This document shows positions 36,166 through 47,299 of a stretch of DNA of 64,000 nt, piece by piece (within the stretch, counting starts at the first letter, position 1; every line of letters starts with the position of its first letter). The stretch is from Gordonia neofelifaecis NRRL B-59395 (lineage in GTDB: Bacteria > Actinomycetota > Actinomycetes > Mycobacteriales > Mycobacteriaceae): NCBI RefSeq assembly GCF_000192435.1, contig NZ_AEUD01000012.1, forward strand, positions 88,942-152,941, written 5' to 3'. The notes beneath the pieces are model-generated. The model ran no database searches, was not told the origin of the DNA, and saw only the letters and a list, made by a program, of their open reading frames with translations. The position numbers and the translations under genes were made by a program.

Positions 36166-37677
36166 TCAGCCCTGTCCCGGACGCGGCGGCGGGGGTCCGG
36201 ACGGCCGCGGGCCGCTCGGACCCACTGGACCCCGCGGTCCCGGCTGCATCATCGGACCGGGACGCTGCGGCGGTCCCGGCGGCATCGGCGGCCGAGGCAT
36301 CGGCGGCGCCTCACGGCGCATCGGCTGCTCGGGCACCCGGATCGCCTGCGTGCCCGCCTCCATCATCTCGGTGTCCGCCTCGTCGGCCGGCGAGCCGGCC
36401 GACTGCGGCATCGGCTTGATCTCGGTCGGCGCCGCACTGTCGTCGTGGTCGGCTCGCAGCGGTGTCACCAGCCCGGCCGCACGACCGGCCTTCTCCCGTG
36501 CCGCTTCGACCGTCGGCGCGGTCGCCACGGCCACGCCCATGCGACGCCGCGCGAAGCTCTCCGGCTTGCCGAACAGCCGAAGGTCGACGTCGGGATCGGC
36601 GAGCGCCTCGGCGACTCCGGCGAACTTGATCCCGGTGTCCTCATGCCTGCCGTAGACGACGGCGGAGGCACCGGGACCGCGGGAGGCGGTGTTGACCGGC
36701 AGTCCGAGAACGGCACGGGCGTGGAGCTCGAACTCCGACAGTCGCTGCGAGGCCATCGTCACCAGCCCGGTGTCGTGCGGCCGCGGGCTCACCTCGGAGA
36801 AGTACACCTCGTCGCCCTTGACGAACAGTTCCACGCCGAACACGCCGCGACCGCTCACCTCCGACCGCCCCGACCCCATCGCCGTGGCGATGCGGGCCGC
36901 GATCGAGCGCGCGACGTCGTACGCCGCCTGGCTCATCGGCTGCGGCTGCCAGCTCTCGACGTAGTCGCCGTCCACCTGGCGGTGTCCGATCGGGTCGCAG
37001 AAGTAGGTGGCCAGCCGACCGGTGGCGGGATCGATGGCGCGGACGGTGAGAAGAGTGATCTCGTAATCGAACTCGACGAATCCCTCGACGATCACCCGGT
37101 CGTTGCTCACCCGCGCTCCGGTGCGCGCCGCCTCCCACGCGGCGTCGACGTCGCCGGGCCCCTTCAGCACCGACTGGCCCTTGCCGGACGACGACATCAC
37201 CGGCTTCACCACGCAGGGGAACCCGATGCTGCCGGCGGCCGCGCGCATCTCCTCCAGAGATCCGGCGAACAGGTACGGCGAGGTCGGCAGTCCGAGCTCC
37301 TCGTCGGCCAGACGCCGGATGCGCTCACGGTCGAGGGTGGCCGACACGGCCTTGGCACTCGGAATCACCTCGGCGACGCCCTCGGCTTCGACCGTCTCCA
37401 ATGTGTCGGTCGCGATCGCCTCGATCTCCGGCAGCACGTAGTCGGGCCGATGCTTGTCGATGACCGACCGCACTTGCGCCGGGTCAGTCATGTCGATGAC
37501 CTCGGCGTGGTGCGCCACCTGGTGTGCGGGCGCGTCCGCATACCGATCGACGGCGATCACCTCGACGCCGAAACGCTGCAAGGCGATCGTGACCTCTTTA
37601 CCGAGTTCGCCCGAGCCGAGCAGCAACACCTTCACCGCGGTCGGACTCAGCGGAGTTCCGATCACCTCTGCAACCAT
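36166..37677 (-). CDS. purT: Formate-dependent GAR transformylase with Pro/Gly-rich C-terminal extension
   Basis: This ATP-grasp enzyme converts GAR plus formate to FGAR in purine synthesis. [75 protein letters not shown] and the C-terminal [18 protein letters not shown] are typical. At 503 residues it is about 100 longer than usual. The excess is a C-terminal tail from about residue 405, rich in Pro, Gly, Met and Arg and somewhat collagen-like ([12 protein letters not shown]). The role of the tail is unknown. The ATG at 37677 gives the family N-terminus. Confidence 0.92.
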   Translation of the reverse strand: MVAEVIGTPLSPTAVKVLLLGSGELGKEVTIALQRFGVEVIAVDRYADAPAHQVAHHAEVIDMTDPAQVRSVIDKHRPDYVLPEIEAIATDTLETVEAEGVAEVIPSAKAVSATLDRERIRRLADEELGLPTSPYLFAGSLEEMRAAAGSIGFPCVVKPVMSSSGKGQSVLKGPGDVDAAWEAARTGARVSNDRVIVEGFVEFDYEITLLTVRAIDPATGRLATYFCDPIGHRQVDGDYVESWQPQPMSQAAYDVARSIAARIATAMGSGRSEVSGRGVFGVELFVKGDEVYFSEVSPRPHDTGLVTMASQRLSEFELHARAVLGLPVNTASRGPGASAVVYGRHEDTGIKFAGVAEALADPDVDLRLFGKPESFARRRMGVAVATAPTVEAAREKAGRAAGLVTPLRADHDDSAAPTEIKPMPQSAGSPADEADTEMMEAGTQAIRVPEQPMRREAPPMPRPPMPPGPPQRPGPMMQPGPRGPVGPSGPRPSGPPPPRPGQG

Positions 37678-37740
37678 GCCGACCAGTCTACGGGTGCCCG
37701 AGGGCGGAACTCGTCGACGCTCGCGCGGCCGAATGACGAT

Positions 37741-37826
37741 GGAGCTCGTAAATGAATCCCCGTATCGACGGCATTCGGCCATCTGTGCGAAGACCGCACG
37801 CCTATCGGGGATTCATTTACGGCTCC
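37741..37826 (-). ncRNA. Structured hairpin element between the cyclase and purT
   Basis: Arms at 37741-37762 and 37806-37826 contain CGTAAATGAATCCCCG and its exact complement. The enclosed 43 bases hold a second hairpin (GTGCG and CGCAC around GTCTT on the minus strand) and a third possible pairing (GGC and GCC around CGAAT). The outer arm covers the cyclase stop codon. It could be a terminator, a processing site or a small structured RNA in the purT leader. No known family was recognised. Confidence 0.5.
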
Positions 37827-39373
37827 GCCGGCGCAGGCGTGTAGATCCGTGTCTCCGCTGACCGGCCCCGCAGCACGACCGCCGTGCGGGGCGACCACCG
37901 TCGCGCCTCGTCGGCACCCGCCGCGGCCACCGCCCGCTCCGACGCGAACGGCAGCTCCGGAGCCTCCTTGGCCGCCTCGGACAGTCGCGCGCTCTCGTTC
38001 ACCGGATCGCCGATGACGGTGAACTCGAATCGCTGAATCGCGCCGACGTTGCCGGCCACCACGTTTCCATAGCTGACACCGATGCCCGCCCGCAGCTCCG
38101 GGACCTCGCTGCCCAACCGGTCGGCGATGACGCGTGACGCCGCGAGCGCCGAACCGGCCGCGTCGTCGAGTTCGAGAGGGGCCCCGAAGATCGCGAGGAC
38201 GGCGTCGCCCTCGAACTTGTTCACCAGGCCCCGATGGGCTTCGACCTCCTCCACGATCACCTGGAAGAAGCGATTGAGAACGGCGACGACCTCGGTCGGC
38301 GTCCGTTCCGTGGCGAGCGTCGTCGAACCGATGACGTCGACGAAGATCACCGCGACCGTGCGCTCGGCGCCGCCGAGTTCGGGGTCCGCTCGCAACGCGG
38401 CGGCGGCGACGTCGCGGCCGACGTGACGACCGAAGATGTCGCGCATCCGCTCCTGCTCGCGCAGACCCGCGACCATCGAGTTGAAGCCGAACTGCAGCTC
38501 ACCGAGCTCGGAACCGTCGTAGACCACGAGATCGACGTCGGCGGCCACGTCGCCGCGCCGAACCTTCGCCATGCCCGCCTGCACGTTCCGGATCGGTCCG
38601 GTGACGTCCCAGGCGAACAGGAACATCGCGAGCAGACCGACCGCGATCGCCACCGCGACCAGCACGGTCACCGAGACGAACAGACTCGTCACCGACATCC
38701 GTTGATTGGTCACCGCCAGCAGCACGACGATGAACACGCCGGACAGCGGGACCCCGGTTCCGATGAGCCAGGCGTTCACCGCACGCGACCGCACCGAGCT
38801 GCCGCGCACGGTGAATCCGGCCTGCATGATCTTCGCGTAGATCGGCCGCAACAGCACATCGGCGAACAGGTTGACGATCGCGATCACGACCAGCCCGCTC
38901 ATCAAGACGATCAGCACGACCTTCGGCACCAGGGTCACGTCGACGACTCCGTACCAGACGCCGAGCAGCACCGCCGCCCCCGCCCACAGCAGTCCCTGCA
39001 GCGCGGTGAGCCGACGCCGGGCCCACACGGTTCGCCGGACGTCCTTCCGCGTCGGGACTTTGTCGTCGATCGACCACTTCAGCGACCTGACCGTCATCAC
39101 GGTCCCGACCCACACGCCGACGACGAGCGCACCGACGATGTAGATCGGCAACGCGACGAAGTTCACCCAGAGCAGGTCGCTCCGCAGGAACGACGGCTCC
39201 GGGATCCCGACCAGGGCCAGGACGATCGCGATGCCGATACCGATCAGCTGCGCGCCGACGATCGTCGTGGTCAGCAGCAGCTGAATCCGTATCCGCTGCC
39301 TGCGCGGATCCTCATCGACCGCGCCGAGCAGCGTGGAGCCGTAGTCGCGGCTCAGCCCGCGATGCCGGCTCAT
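37817..39373 (-). CDS. Membrane-bound class III adenylate cyclase with HAMP domain
   Basis: This 518-residue protein has about six TM helices in the first 255 residues, a HAMP linker at about 255-307 and a cyclase catalytic domain from about 335. Metal-binding aspartates are D346 (FVDVIGST) and D390 (NKFEGDAV); substrate-contacting Lys is in NKFEGD, and GDPVNESARLSE carries the second Asp and Asn. This is the Rv1318c-Rv1320c layout, so it should make cAMP in response to a membrane signal. It lies 12 bases behind purA. Confidence 0.92.
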   Translation of the reverse strand: MSRHRGLSRDYGSTLLGAVDEDPRRQRIRIQLLLTTTIVGAQLIGIGIAIVLALVGIPEPSFLRSDLLWVNFVALPIYIVGALVVGVWVGTVMTVRSLKWSIDDKVPTRKDVRRTVWARRRLTALQGLLWAGAAVLLGVWYGVVDVTLVPKVVLIVLMSGLVVIAIVNLFADVLLRPIYAKIMQAGFTVRGSSVRSRAVNAWLIGTGVPLSGVFIVVLLAVTNQRMSVTSLFVSVTVLVAVAIAVGLLAMFLFAWDVTGPIRNVQAGMAKVRRGDVAADVDLVVYDGSELGELQFGFNSMVAGLREQERMRDIFGRHVGRDVAAAALRADPELGGAERTVAVIFVDVIGSTTLATERTPTEVVAVLNRFFQVIVEEVEAHRGLVNKFEGDAVLAIFGAPLELDDAAGSALAASRVIADRLGSEVPELRAGIGVSYGNVVAGNVGAIQRFEFTVIGDPVNESARLSEAAKEAPELPFASERAVAAAGADEARRWSPRTAVVLRGRSAETRIYTPAPAEP

Positions 39374-39385
39374 CGTGATCGCCGG

Positions 39386-41401
<2,016 letters not shown>

Positions 41402-41405
<4 letters not shown>

Positions 41406-42181
41406 CCACTCCGACGACGGCGGCGCTCAAGTCCGTCCGCCCCGGCCCGGTGTTCGTCGGACTGTGCGCGGCATTCGCGATCGGTGCTTTTCTACTGGTG
41501 CAGTCCGGCGCCGAGCGCAGCGCCCTCGGCATGTTCGGCGCGCTCGTCTTCGTGCTGAGCGGCTGGGTGATCTCCCTGTCGCTGCACGAGTTCGCACACG
41601 CCTTCACCGCGTTCCGCTACGGCGACCGATCCCCGCAGGTGCGCGGGTACCTCACCCTCGAGCCGCGGAAGTACACCCACGCCGGCCTGTCGATCGCCCT
41701 GCCGCTGCTCATCGTCGCCCTCGGCGGCATCGGATTCCCCGGCGGCGCGGTGTATCTGAACACGGCGGCGTTCACGCCCGCCCAGCGGACCAAGGTCTCA
41801 CTCGCCGGGCCGCTGACGAATCTGGTGCTGGGCCTCGGCCTGCTGATCGCCCTGGCCTCGACCACGCCGACGGAATCGAACCTGAACCTGTGGGCGGCGA
41901 CCGCCGCTCTCGCTTTCCTCCAACTGTCGGCCACCCTGCTGAACATCCTTCCGGTGCCGGGCTTCGACGGATACGGCGCCATCGAACCGCATCTGCCGAT
42001 GAACATCCGGATCACCGCGGAGAAGATCGCCCCCTACGGCTTTCTGATCCTGCTGGTGCTGCTCTTCATTCCCGCCCTCAACGCGGCGTTCTTCGGACTC
42101 GTCTACGACGTCTTCGACGCCTTCGGCATCAGCCCGGCGTTCGTCAGCTACGGAATGAGGTTGTTCGCGTTCTGGCTGTGA
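41402..42181 (+). CDS. Site-2 protease-like M50 membrane metallopeptidase
   Basis: This 259-residue protein has about six TM helices. The zinc motif HEFAH is at residues 62-66 and the third ligand in LLNILPVPGFDGYGAI. It has no PDZ domain, so it belongs to the short Rv0359-like group. GTG at 41402 overlaps the preceding stop. It may cleave a membrane-bound substrate; none is known. Confidence 0.9.
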
Positions 42182-42221
42182 CCTGGGGAGTCGACGTACG
42201 CCCCGATCACTGCGGAGCCGG

Positions 42222-43148
42222 TCACCAGGTGAGACTCTCGCACTGCCCGTCCGCGCCGGGCCGTTCCACCTGGACCGTCGCATGTTCGAGGCCACGCTCG
42301 GCGAACACCCGCTGCGCAGCCGTCAGCGCCGCACAGTGATCGCCGGTGCTGCTCAGGTGGACCGTGGCGACGTCCATCCCAGTGGTCACCGACCACACGT
42401 GGAGGTCGTGCACGTCCTGCACCTCGGGAAGGGCTGCCAACTCGCTGCGCAACTCGCTCAGATCCACGTGCGACGGAGCCTGCTGGTTCAGAATCTTGAG
42501 CGCATCGAGGGCGAGCTTCACCGCACGCGGCACCACCCACAGGGCGATGAAGACCGCGACGATCAGATCGGCGTAACCCCAGCCGGTGGTCAGGGCGATG
42601 ACGCCTGCGACCAGAACTCCGACGCTGCCGACGGCGTCGGCCAGGACCTCGAGATAGGCTCCGCGGATCGCAAGGGACTTGTCGGAGTCGGAACGCAGCA
42701 GATACATCACGATGACATTGGCCGCCAGCCCCAGCGAAGCGACGATGATCATCGGCCCACCGGGGACGTCCGGATCCGCCCCGAGCCGCGCGATCGCCTC
42801 GTAGAGCACGTAGGCACCGACGCCGAGCAGCAGGACCGCGTTCACGACCGCGGTGAACACCTCGGCCCGGTACCAGCCGAAACTCCGGCCATCGGTGACC
42901 CGGCCGTGCCGTGCGAGCAGCAGCGCCGCGAGTCCCATCGTCAGCGCGACCAGATCGGTCGCCATGTGTCCGGCATCCGCGACCAGGGCCAGCGACCCGA
43001 AGAGGAGTCCGGTCACCAGTTCGACCACGAAGAACGTGCCGATCAGGCCCAGCGAGACCGCCAACGGCCAGATACGCCGATGCCCGGCCTCCGCGCCCGC
43101 CATGTCAGCGGCCGTCGGCCCATGACTGTGTCCGTGTTCAGCACCCAT
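42222..43148 (-). CDS. Cation diffusion facilitator, zinc/cobalt-type exporter
   Basis: This 308-residue exporter has six TM helices and a cytosolic C-terminal domain. The His-rich N-terminus (GAEHGHSHG) and DAGHMATDLVALTMG (metal ligands D and H) are typical of the CDF family. A second ligand pair is in LADAVGSVGVLVAG. The ATG at 43148 is likely, but the ribosome site is poor; an upstream ATG at 43175 lies inside the operator-like repeat. It probably removes excess Zn, Co or Cd. Confidence 0.9.
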   Translation of the reverse strand: MGAEHGHSHGPTAADMAGAEAGHRRIWPLAVSLGLIGTFFVVELVTGLLFGSLALVADAGHMATDLVALTMGLAALLLARHGRVTDGRSFGWYRAEVFTAVVNAVLLLGVGAYVLYEAIARLGADPDVPGGPMIIVASLGLAANVIVMYLLRSDSDKSLAIRGAYLEVLADAVGSVGVLVAGVIALTTGWGYADLIVAVFIALWVVPRAVKLALDALKILNQQAPSHVDLSELRSELAALPEVQDVHDLHVWSVTTGMDVATVHLSSTGDHCAALTAAQRVFAERGLEHATVQVERPGADGQCESLTW

Positions 43149-43153
43149 GACCT

Positions 43154-43181
43154 CAATATATGCGTATCTGCGCATATATTG
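43154..43181. promoter_or_regulatory. Metal-sensor type operator (11-6-11 inverted repeat)
   Basis: CAATATATGCG (43154-43164) and CGCATATATTG (43171-43181) form a perfect inverted repeat with a 6-base spacer, 6 bases before the exporter start. AT-rich repeats of this shape (ATAT...GCG...CGC...ATAT) are typical of ArsR/SmtB metal repressors such as NmtR or CzrA. No such regulator gene is nearby. Confidence 0.65.
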
Positions 43182-43224
43182 CAAGACGGGTTGCAGCCGA
43201 CCCCAAGGAAGCCGGCCTCCACGC

Positions 43225-44385
43225 TCACTTGTTCAAGTGCAACTGCGCAATCGCCGACGAGCGCTTGAGGCCGGCCACCATCAGCAGGTCGACCAGCAAC
43301 GACCGCAACTCCACCAGCAGGGCCGCCTCCGACAGGTCCTCGACGTCGTCGGCAAGCGAAGTCCGGGCTCGCCGGACCACCGAACGGACCGCGCGGGCCG
43401 CGTCCGCCTGATCGGGCGACTCCCCCGGCTCGGCGAGCATCATCTGCCGCAGCGTCTCGAAGAGGTCGCCGATGTCGTCGATGATCGCGATCATCGGGTC
43501 TTCGACGGCCACTCCCCGCTGAGTGAGACCGAGCGCGCGCCGAGTGACGATCCGGAAATTGCGGACGGCGTTGTCGATCGGGTCGGCGGTCGCCGCAATT
43601 CGACGAAGCCGCTCGCGTGACGCCCAGTACATCGGCGACAGTGTCCCGACCTCCCGGCCTGCGAGCACGTCCGACCGCAGCCCGTCGATCGCCGACTGCG
43701 TTCCGCGCGCCTCGGCGAGCACCCGATAGACCGCTTCCTCGTCGCGCTCGCGCAGCGACTCGGCCAGCTGGTGGCTGAGGTCACGGAAGGTGTCGAGAAT
43801 GCCCGCGGCGTCGCGACGGGCGCGGCGCGCCGGATTGACCGGCACCAGTGCCCCGACGAGGAGACCGATCAAGCCGCCGATCAGCGCGTCGACGGCCCGC
43901 TCATAGCCCGCGACGTCACCGGGTGGCAACAGGGTCGCCACCAGCACCGCCGACGACGCCGCCTGTGTCGGCAGCATCGGCCCACCGTCGACGAACACCG
44001 CGACGGCCATCGCCGCTGCGACGACCACCGTGATCTGCCACGCCCCCGAACCGATCTGGGTGATGACCAGATCGCCGACCAGGATGCCGATCGAGACGCC
44101 GACGATCAGCTCCACGGATCGGCGCCAGCGTCGCGCCAACGACAGCCCGAGGGACGCGACCGCGGCGACCGGGGCGAAGAACGGTCGCGAGTGGTGCAGG
44201 ACGTCGAACGCCACAAACCACGCCAGGCCGGCGGCGATCGCGCACTGCGCTATCGGGACCAGCGACAGCCAGAGACGCCGGACTCGCACTCGGAGCATCG
44301 GGGGCAGCCGTTGGACGCCTAAGGACCCCAGGTCCCGCATCGTCGCCTTATCGGCGGGCTCGTCGGCGGCTTCGCGCACGCGCAC
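43225..44385 (-). CDS. FUSC family membrane protein
   Basis: This 386-residue protein has an N-terminal membrane domain with about six TM helices (residues 40-180, including SRPFFAPVAAVASLGLSLARRWRRSVELIVGV split over helices). A cytosolic helical domain of about 190 residues follows. The family includes aromatic-acid and fusaric-acid efflux components, but no substrate is evident here. It lies between the metal exporter and the DUF3151 gene on the same strand. Confidence 0.85.
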   Translation of the reverse strand: MRVREAADEPADKATMRDLGSLGVQRLPPMLRVRVRRLWLSLVPIAQCAIAAGLAWFVAFDVLHHSRPFFAPVAAVASLGLSLARRWRRSVELIVGVSIGILVGDLVITQIGSGAWQITVVVAAAMAVAVFVDGGPMLPTQAASSAVLVATLLPPGDVAGYERAVDALIGGLIGLLVGALVPVNPARRARRDAAGILDTFRDLSHQLAESLRERDEEAVYRVLAEARGTQSAIDGLRSDVLAGREVGTLSPMYWASRERLRRIAATADPIDNAVRNFRIVTRRALGLTQRGVAVEDPMIAIIDDIGDLFETLRQMMLAEPGESPDQADAARAVRSVVRRARTSLADDVEDLSEAALLVELRSLLVDLLMVAGLKRSSAIAQLHLNK

Positions 44386-44400
44386 ACCTGACCGCGTGGG

Positions 44401-44856
44401 TCAGTCGAGGCCCAGTTCCCCGATGGCGCGCGGATCGCTGTCGTTCAGGAGGTCGAGGCACCGCAGGTACTCGTCCTCTTCGCCGACCGCCTGCGCCGCA
44501 CGTGCGAGGGCCCCGACGCACCGCAGGAAGCCGCGATTCTCCTCATGACTCCACGGCACCGGACCGAAGCCCTTCCAGCCGTTCCGACGGAGCTGGTCCA
44601 GCCCGCGGTGGTAGCCGGTCCGCGCATACGCGTACGCGGCGATGACGCGGCCGATGTCCGGCTCCGAGCCGTCGAGAGCTCCCTCGAGCGACGACTCGGC
44701 CAGGTAGGCCCAGGCGATCGACGCCGACGGGTGCGCTGCGGCGACGGCCGCGGGGTCCGTTCCGTTCAGCAGATCCGATTCCGCCTCGTCGTCTCCGGGC
44801 AGGAGCGTGGGCGGCGGTCCGAGCAGGTCTCCAAATGACGTCACGTATTCATTCAA
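44401..44856 (-). CDS. DUF3151 protein (Rv0360c-like)
   Basis: This 151-residue soluble protein is conserved in actinobacteria. Recognisable parts are the N-terminal FGDLLGPPPTLLP, HPSASIAWAYLAE, YAYARTGYHRGLDQLRRNGWKGFGPVPWSHEENRGFLR and the C-terminal LNDSDPRAI. It looks all-helical and TPR-like. Position between the FUSC/metal genes and the Rv0361-like gene follows mycobacterial order. Function unknown. Confidence 0.88.
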   Translation of the reverse strand: MNEYVTSFGDLLGPPPTLLPGDDEAESDLLNGTDPAAVAAAHPSASIAWAYLAESSLEGALDGSEPDIGRVIAAYAYARTGYHRGLDQLRRNGWKGFGPVPWSHEENRGFLRCVGALARAAQAVGEEDEYLRCLDLLNDSDPRAIGELGLD

Positions 44857-44962
44857 TCATCCGGGTGCGACGCTCCGAAGGAGCTCCGTCCTGAGAGGTC
44901 CGTTATTCTGACGCTTGCGCGTATAGCACCACGGTCCCCGACGAACATTGGAAATTGAGTAG

Positions 44963-46018
44963 ATGTCTGATTCGGACAAAGACACTTCGGCTGCCATCGA
45001 CAAGGTGGTCGGTGCTTTCCGTGCCCAGCGCGAGCAGGGCAAGGCCGACGCGACGGAGGCGCCCGCAGACACTGCCGCAGAGTCCGCGACCGAGCCGACT
45101 CCGGTGAAGAAGCTCGAAGAGGCCCCCGAGCCGCAGGGCGGCGGCAATTCTGAGACACCGACCAAGGCGTTCAAGATTCCAGCGCAGGTCAGTGCCGCCG
45201 CCGCGGCGGAGTCCGACTCCGGTACCGACGATCTCGTCGAGGAGAACGTGGTCGGCGATCCGCTGACCGGCGAGGCAGCCGAGATCGACAGCGCCATCGA
45301 CGCCGACGCGGTTGAGAAGGCGAGCCTGGTCGAGCACTCGATCGAGCTGCCCGCAGACGAAGCGACCGCAGACGAGACGCCGGACGACGAAGCCGCCGTC
45401 GGCGATGCGACCCCGACCGAGCAGATCCCGGCTCCCGAGGTCGCGGCGTCCGAGGCCCCCACCACTGAGATGAAGGTGCCCGCTGCCGCCGCGGCGGCCG
45501 CCGGAGTCGCGGCCGGCGGGGCTGCAGCCGCCTCCGCCGGAGCCGGAAAGTCCGCGCCCCAGGTCGTCGCACCCGCGCAGGCCTCCGACGAGAAGCGCAG
45601 CCGCGGCAAGATGGTCGGGATTCTGATCGCCGTGGTGATCGTGATCGCGGCCATCGCCATCGGACTCTGGTACGCGCTCGTCGGCAGCTCGCCCGAGCAC
45701 AAGGTCGCCGAGGCCGCGAAGGACTACCAGAACGCGATGACCTCGGGCGATCTCGACAAGCTCCGTGAGGTCACGTGCGGCGAGGAGTACGCCTACTACT
45801 CCAAGATCCCCGACGCGGCGTTCCAGAAGGCGTACGAGGCGCAGAAGAACCGGAACGAGTTGATGACCTTCGACGACGTCAAGGCCGTCGAGATCAACGG
45901 CGACACCGCACGCGTCGGCGTCGACATGTATCCGAGCAACGATCCGTCGAAGACGGCGCCCGCCCAGATCACCCTGCAGAATGTGGACGGCACCTGGAAG
46001 GTCTGCAAGCAGCCGTAG
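44963..46018 (+). CDS. Single-TM protein with acidic Ala-rich N-terminus and NTF2-like outer domain (Rv0361-like)
   Basis: This 351-residue protein has about 210 residues of cytosolic acidic Ala/Glu/Pro-rich low-complexity sequence, a TM helix at about residues 217-240, and an outer domain of about 110 residues. The outer domain (EHKVAEAAKDYQNAMTSGD ... DGTWKVCKQP) resembles that of the protein at 31246-31728. The position matches Rv0361. Function unknown. Confidence 0.82.
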   Translation: MSDSDKDTSAAIDKVVGAFRAQREQGKADATEAPADTAAESATEPTPVKKLEEAPEPQGGGNSETPTKAFKIPAQVSAAAAAESDSGTDDLVEENVVGDPLTGEAAEIDSAIDADAVEKASLVEHSIELPADEATADETPDDEAAVGDATPTEQIPAPEVAASEAPTTEMKVPAAAAAAAGVAAGGAAAASAGAGKSAPQVVAPAQASDEKRSRGKMVGILIAVVIVIAAIAIGLWYALVGSSPEHKVAEAAKDYQNAMTSGDLDKLREVTCGEEYAYYSKIPDAAFQKAYEAQKNRNELMTFDDVKAVEINGDTARVGVDMYPSNDPSKTAPAQITLQNVDGTWKVCKQP

Positions 46019-46042
46019 TCGCGCAGACCCGGCGGTCGCAGA

Positions 46043-46089
46043 AGTAGAGGAAGTCCCCCGGAGCTCGGCTCCGGGGGACTTCCTCTACT
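46043..46089. terminator. Perfect 21-bp stem terminator
   Basis: The arms at 46043-46063 and 46069-46089 pair perfectly around the loop CTCGG. It lies between the convergent Rv0361-like gene and fba and should stop both. Confidence 0.85.
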
Positions 46090-46116
46090 CGGCCGAAGGA
46101 TTCCGGCCGGGCCGCG

Positions 46117-47151
46117 TCAGCGACCGATGGACTTGCCCGACGACCCGAGGTCGTTGCAGGCCTCGACGACGCGCTCGGCCATCGAGGTCTCCGCCTTCTT
46201 CAGGTAGCTGCGCGGGTCGTAGACCTTCTTGTTGCCGACCTCGCCGTCGACCTTCAGCACACCGTCGTAGTTGCTGAACATGTGCGCAGCGACGGGGCGG
46301 GTGAAGGCGTACTGGGTGTCGGTGTCGACGTTCATCTTGATGACGCCGTAGCTGACGGCCTCTTCGATCTCGCTCTTGGCCGAGCCGGATCCGCCGTGGA
46401 AGACGAAGTCGAACGGCTTGGCGTCGGCGTCCAGACCGAGCTTGGCGATCGCGGCGTCCTGGCCTTCCTTGAGCACGCTCGGGCGCAGCTTCACGCCGCC
46501 CGGCTTGTACACGCCGTGCACGTTGCCGAACGTGGCGGCCAGCAGGTACTTGCCCTTCTCACCGGTGCCGAGCGCGTCGACGGTCTTCTCGAAGTCCTCG
46601 ACCGAGGTGTACAGCTTCTCGTTGATCTCGTTCTCGACACCGTCCTCCTCGCCGCCGACGACACCGATCTCGACCTCGAGGATGATGTTCGCCTCGTTGG
46701 CCTTGGCGAGGAGTTCCTGGGCGATCTCGAGGTTCTCGTCGATCGGCACGGCCGAGCCGTCCCACATGTGCGACTGGAACAGCGGATTCTGGCCGTTCGC
46801 GACGCGCTCGCGCGAGATCTCCAGCAGCGGGCGGACGAAACCGTCGAGCTTGTCCTTGGGGCAGTGGTCGGTGTGCAGCGCGATGGTCACGTCGTACTTG
46901 TCGGCGATCACGTGCGCGAACTCGGCGAGTGCGACGGCGCCGGTCACCATGTCCTTGACGCCCAGACCCGAACCGAACTCGGCGCCGCCGGTCGAGAACT
47001 GGATGATGCCGTCACTGCCCGCGTCGGCGAATCCCTTGATGGCCGCGTTGACGGTCTCCGACGAGGTGCAGTTGATGGCGGGGAACGCATAGCCGTCCGC
47101 CTTGGCCTTGGCCAGCATCTCGGCGTACTTCTCGGGGGTTGCGATAGGCAT
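46117..47151 (-). CDS. fba: Class II fructose-bisphosphate aldolase
   Basis: This 344-residue zinc enzyme of glycolysis and gluconeogenesis has zinc ligands in ALHTDHCPKD, the second in EVEIGVVGGEED, and FVFHGGSGS with NVDTDTQYAFTRP near the C-terminus. The ATG at 47151 gives the family N-terminus (MPIATPEKYAEML). It is divergent from the DedA gene, as in the Rv0363c-Rv0364 pair. Confidence 0.96.
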   Translation of the reverse strand: MPIATPEKYAEMLAKAKADGYAFPAINCTSSETVNAAIKGFADAGSDGIIQFSTGGAEFGSGLGVKDMVTGAVALAEFAHVIADKYDVTIALHTDHCPKDKLDGFVRPLLEISRERVANGQNPLFQSHMWDGSAVPIDENLEIAQELLAKANEANIILEVEIGVVGGEEDGVENEINEKLYTSVEDFEKTVDALGTGEKGKYLLAATFGNVHGVYKPGGVKLRPSVLKEGQDAAIAKLGLDADAKPFDFVFHGGSGSAKSEIEEAVSYGVIKMNVDTDTQYAFTRPVAAHMFSNYDGVLKVDGEVGNKKVYDPRSYLKKAETSMAERVVEACNDLGSSGKSIGR

Positions 47152-47299
47152 TCTCACGTCCTAAGCGAGCCGGTGGATGTTTTCCACTCGTTTGTAACTG
47201 TCCGATCCAGTATGACGGTAGCCTCCGACGGCTCGGGCGGTCCCCTGTCAACTGCAGCGTTAAGGGTTCTCGAAGGCACTGACGGTAAGCTAAGGCCCC

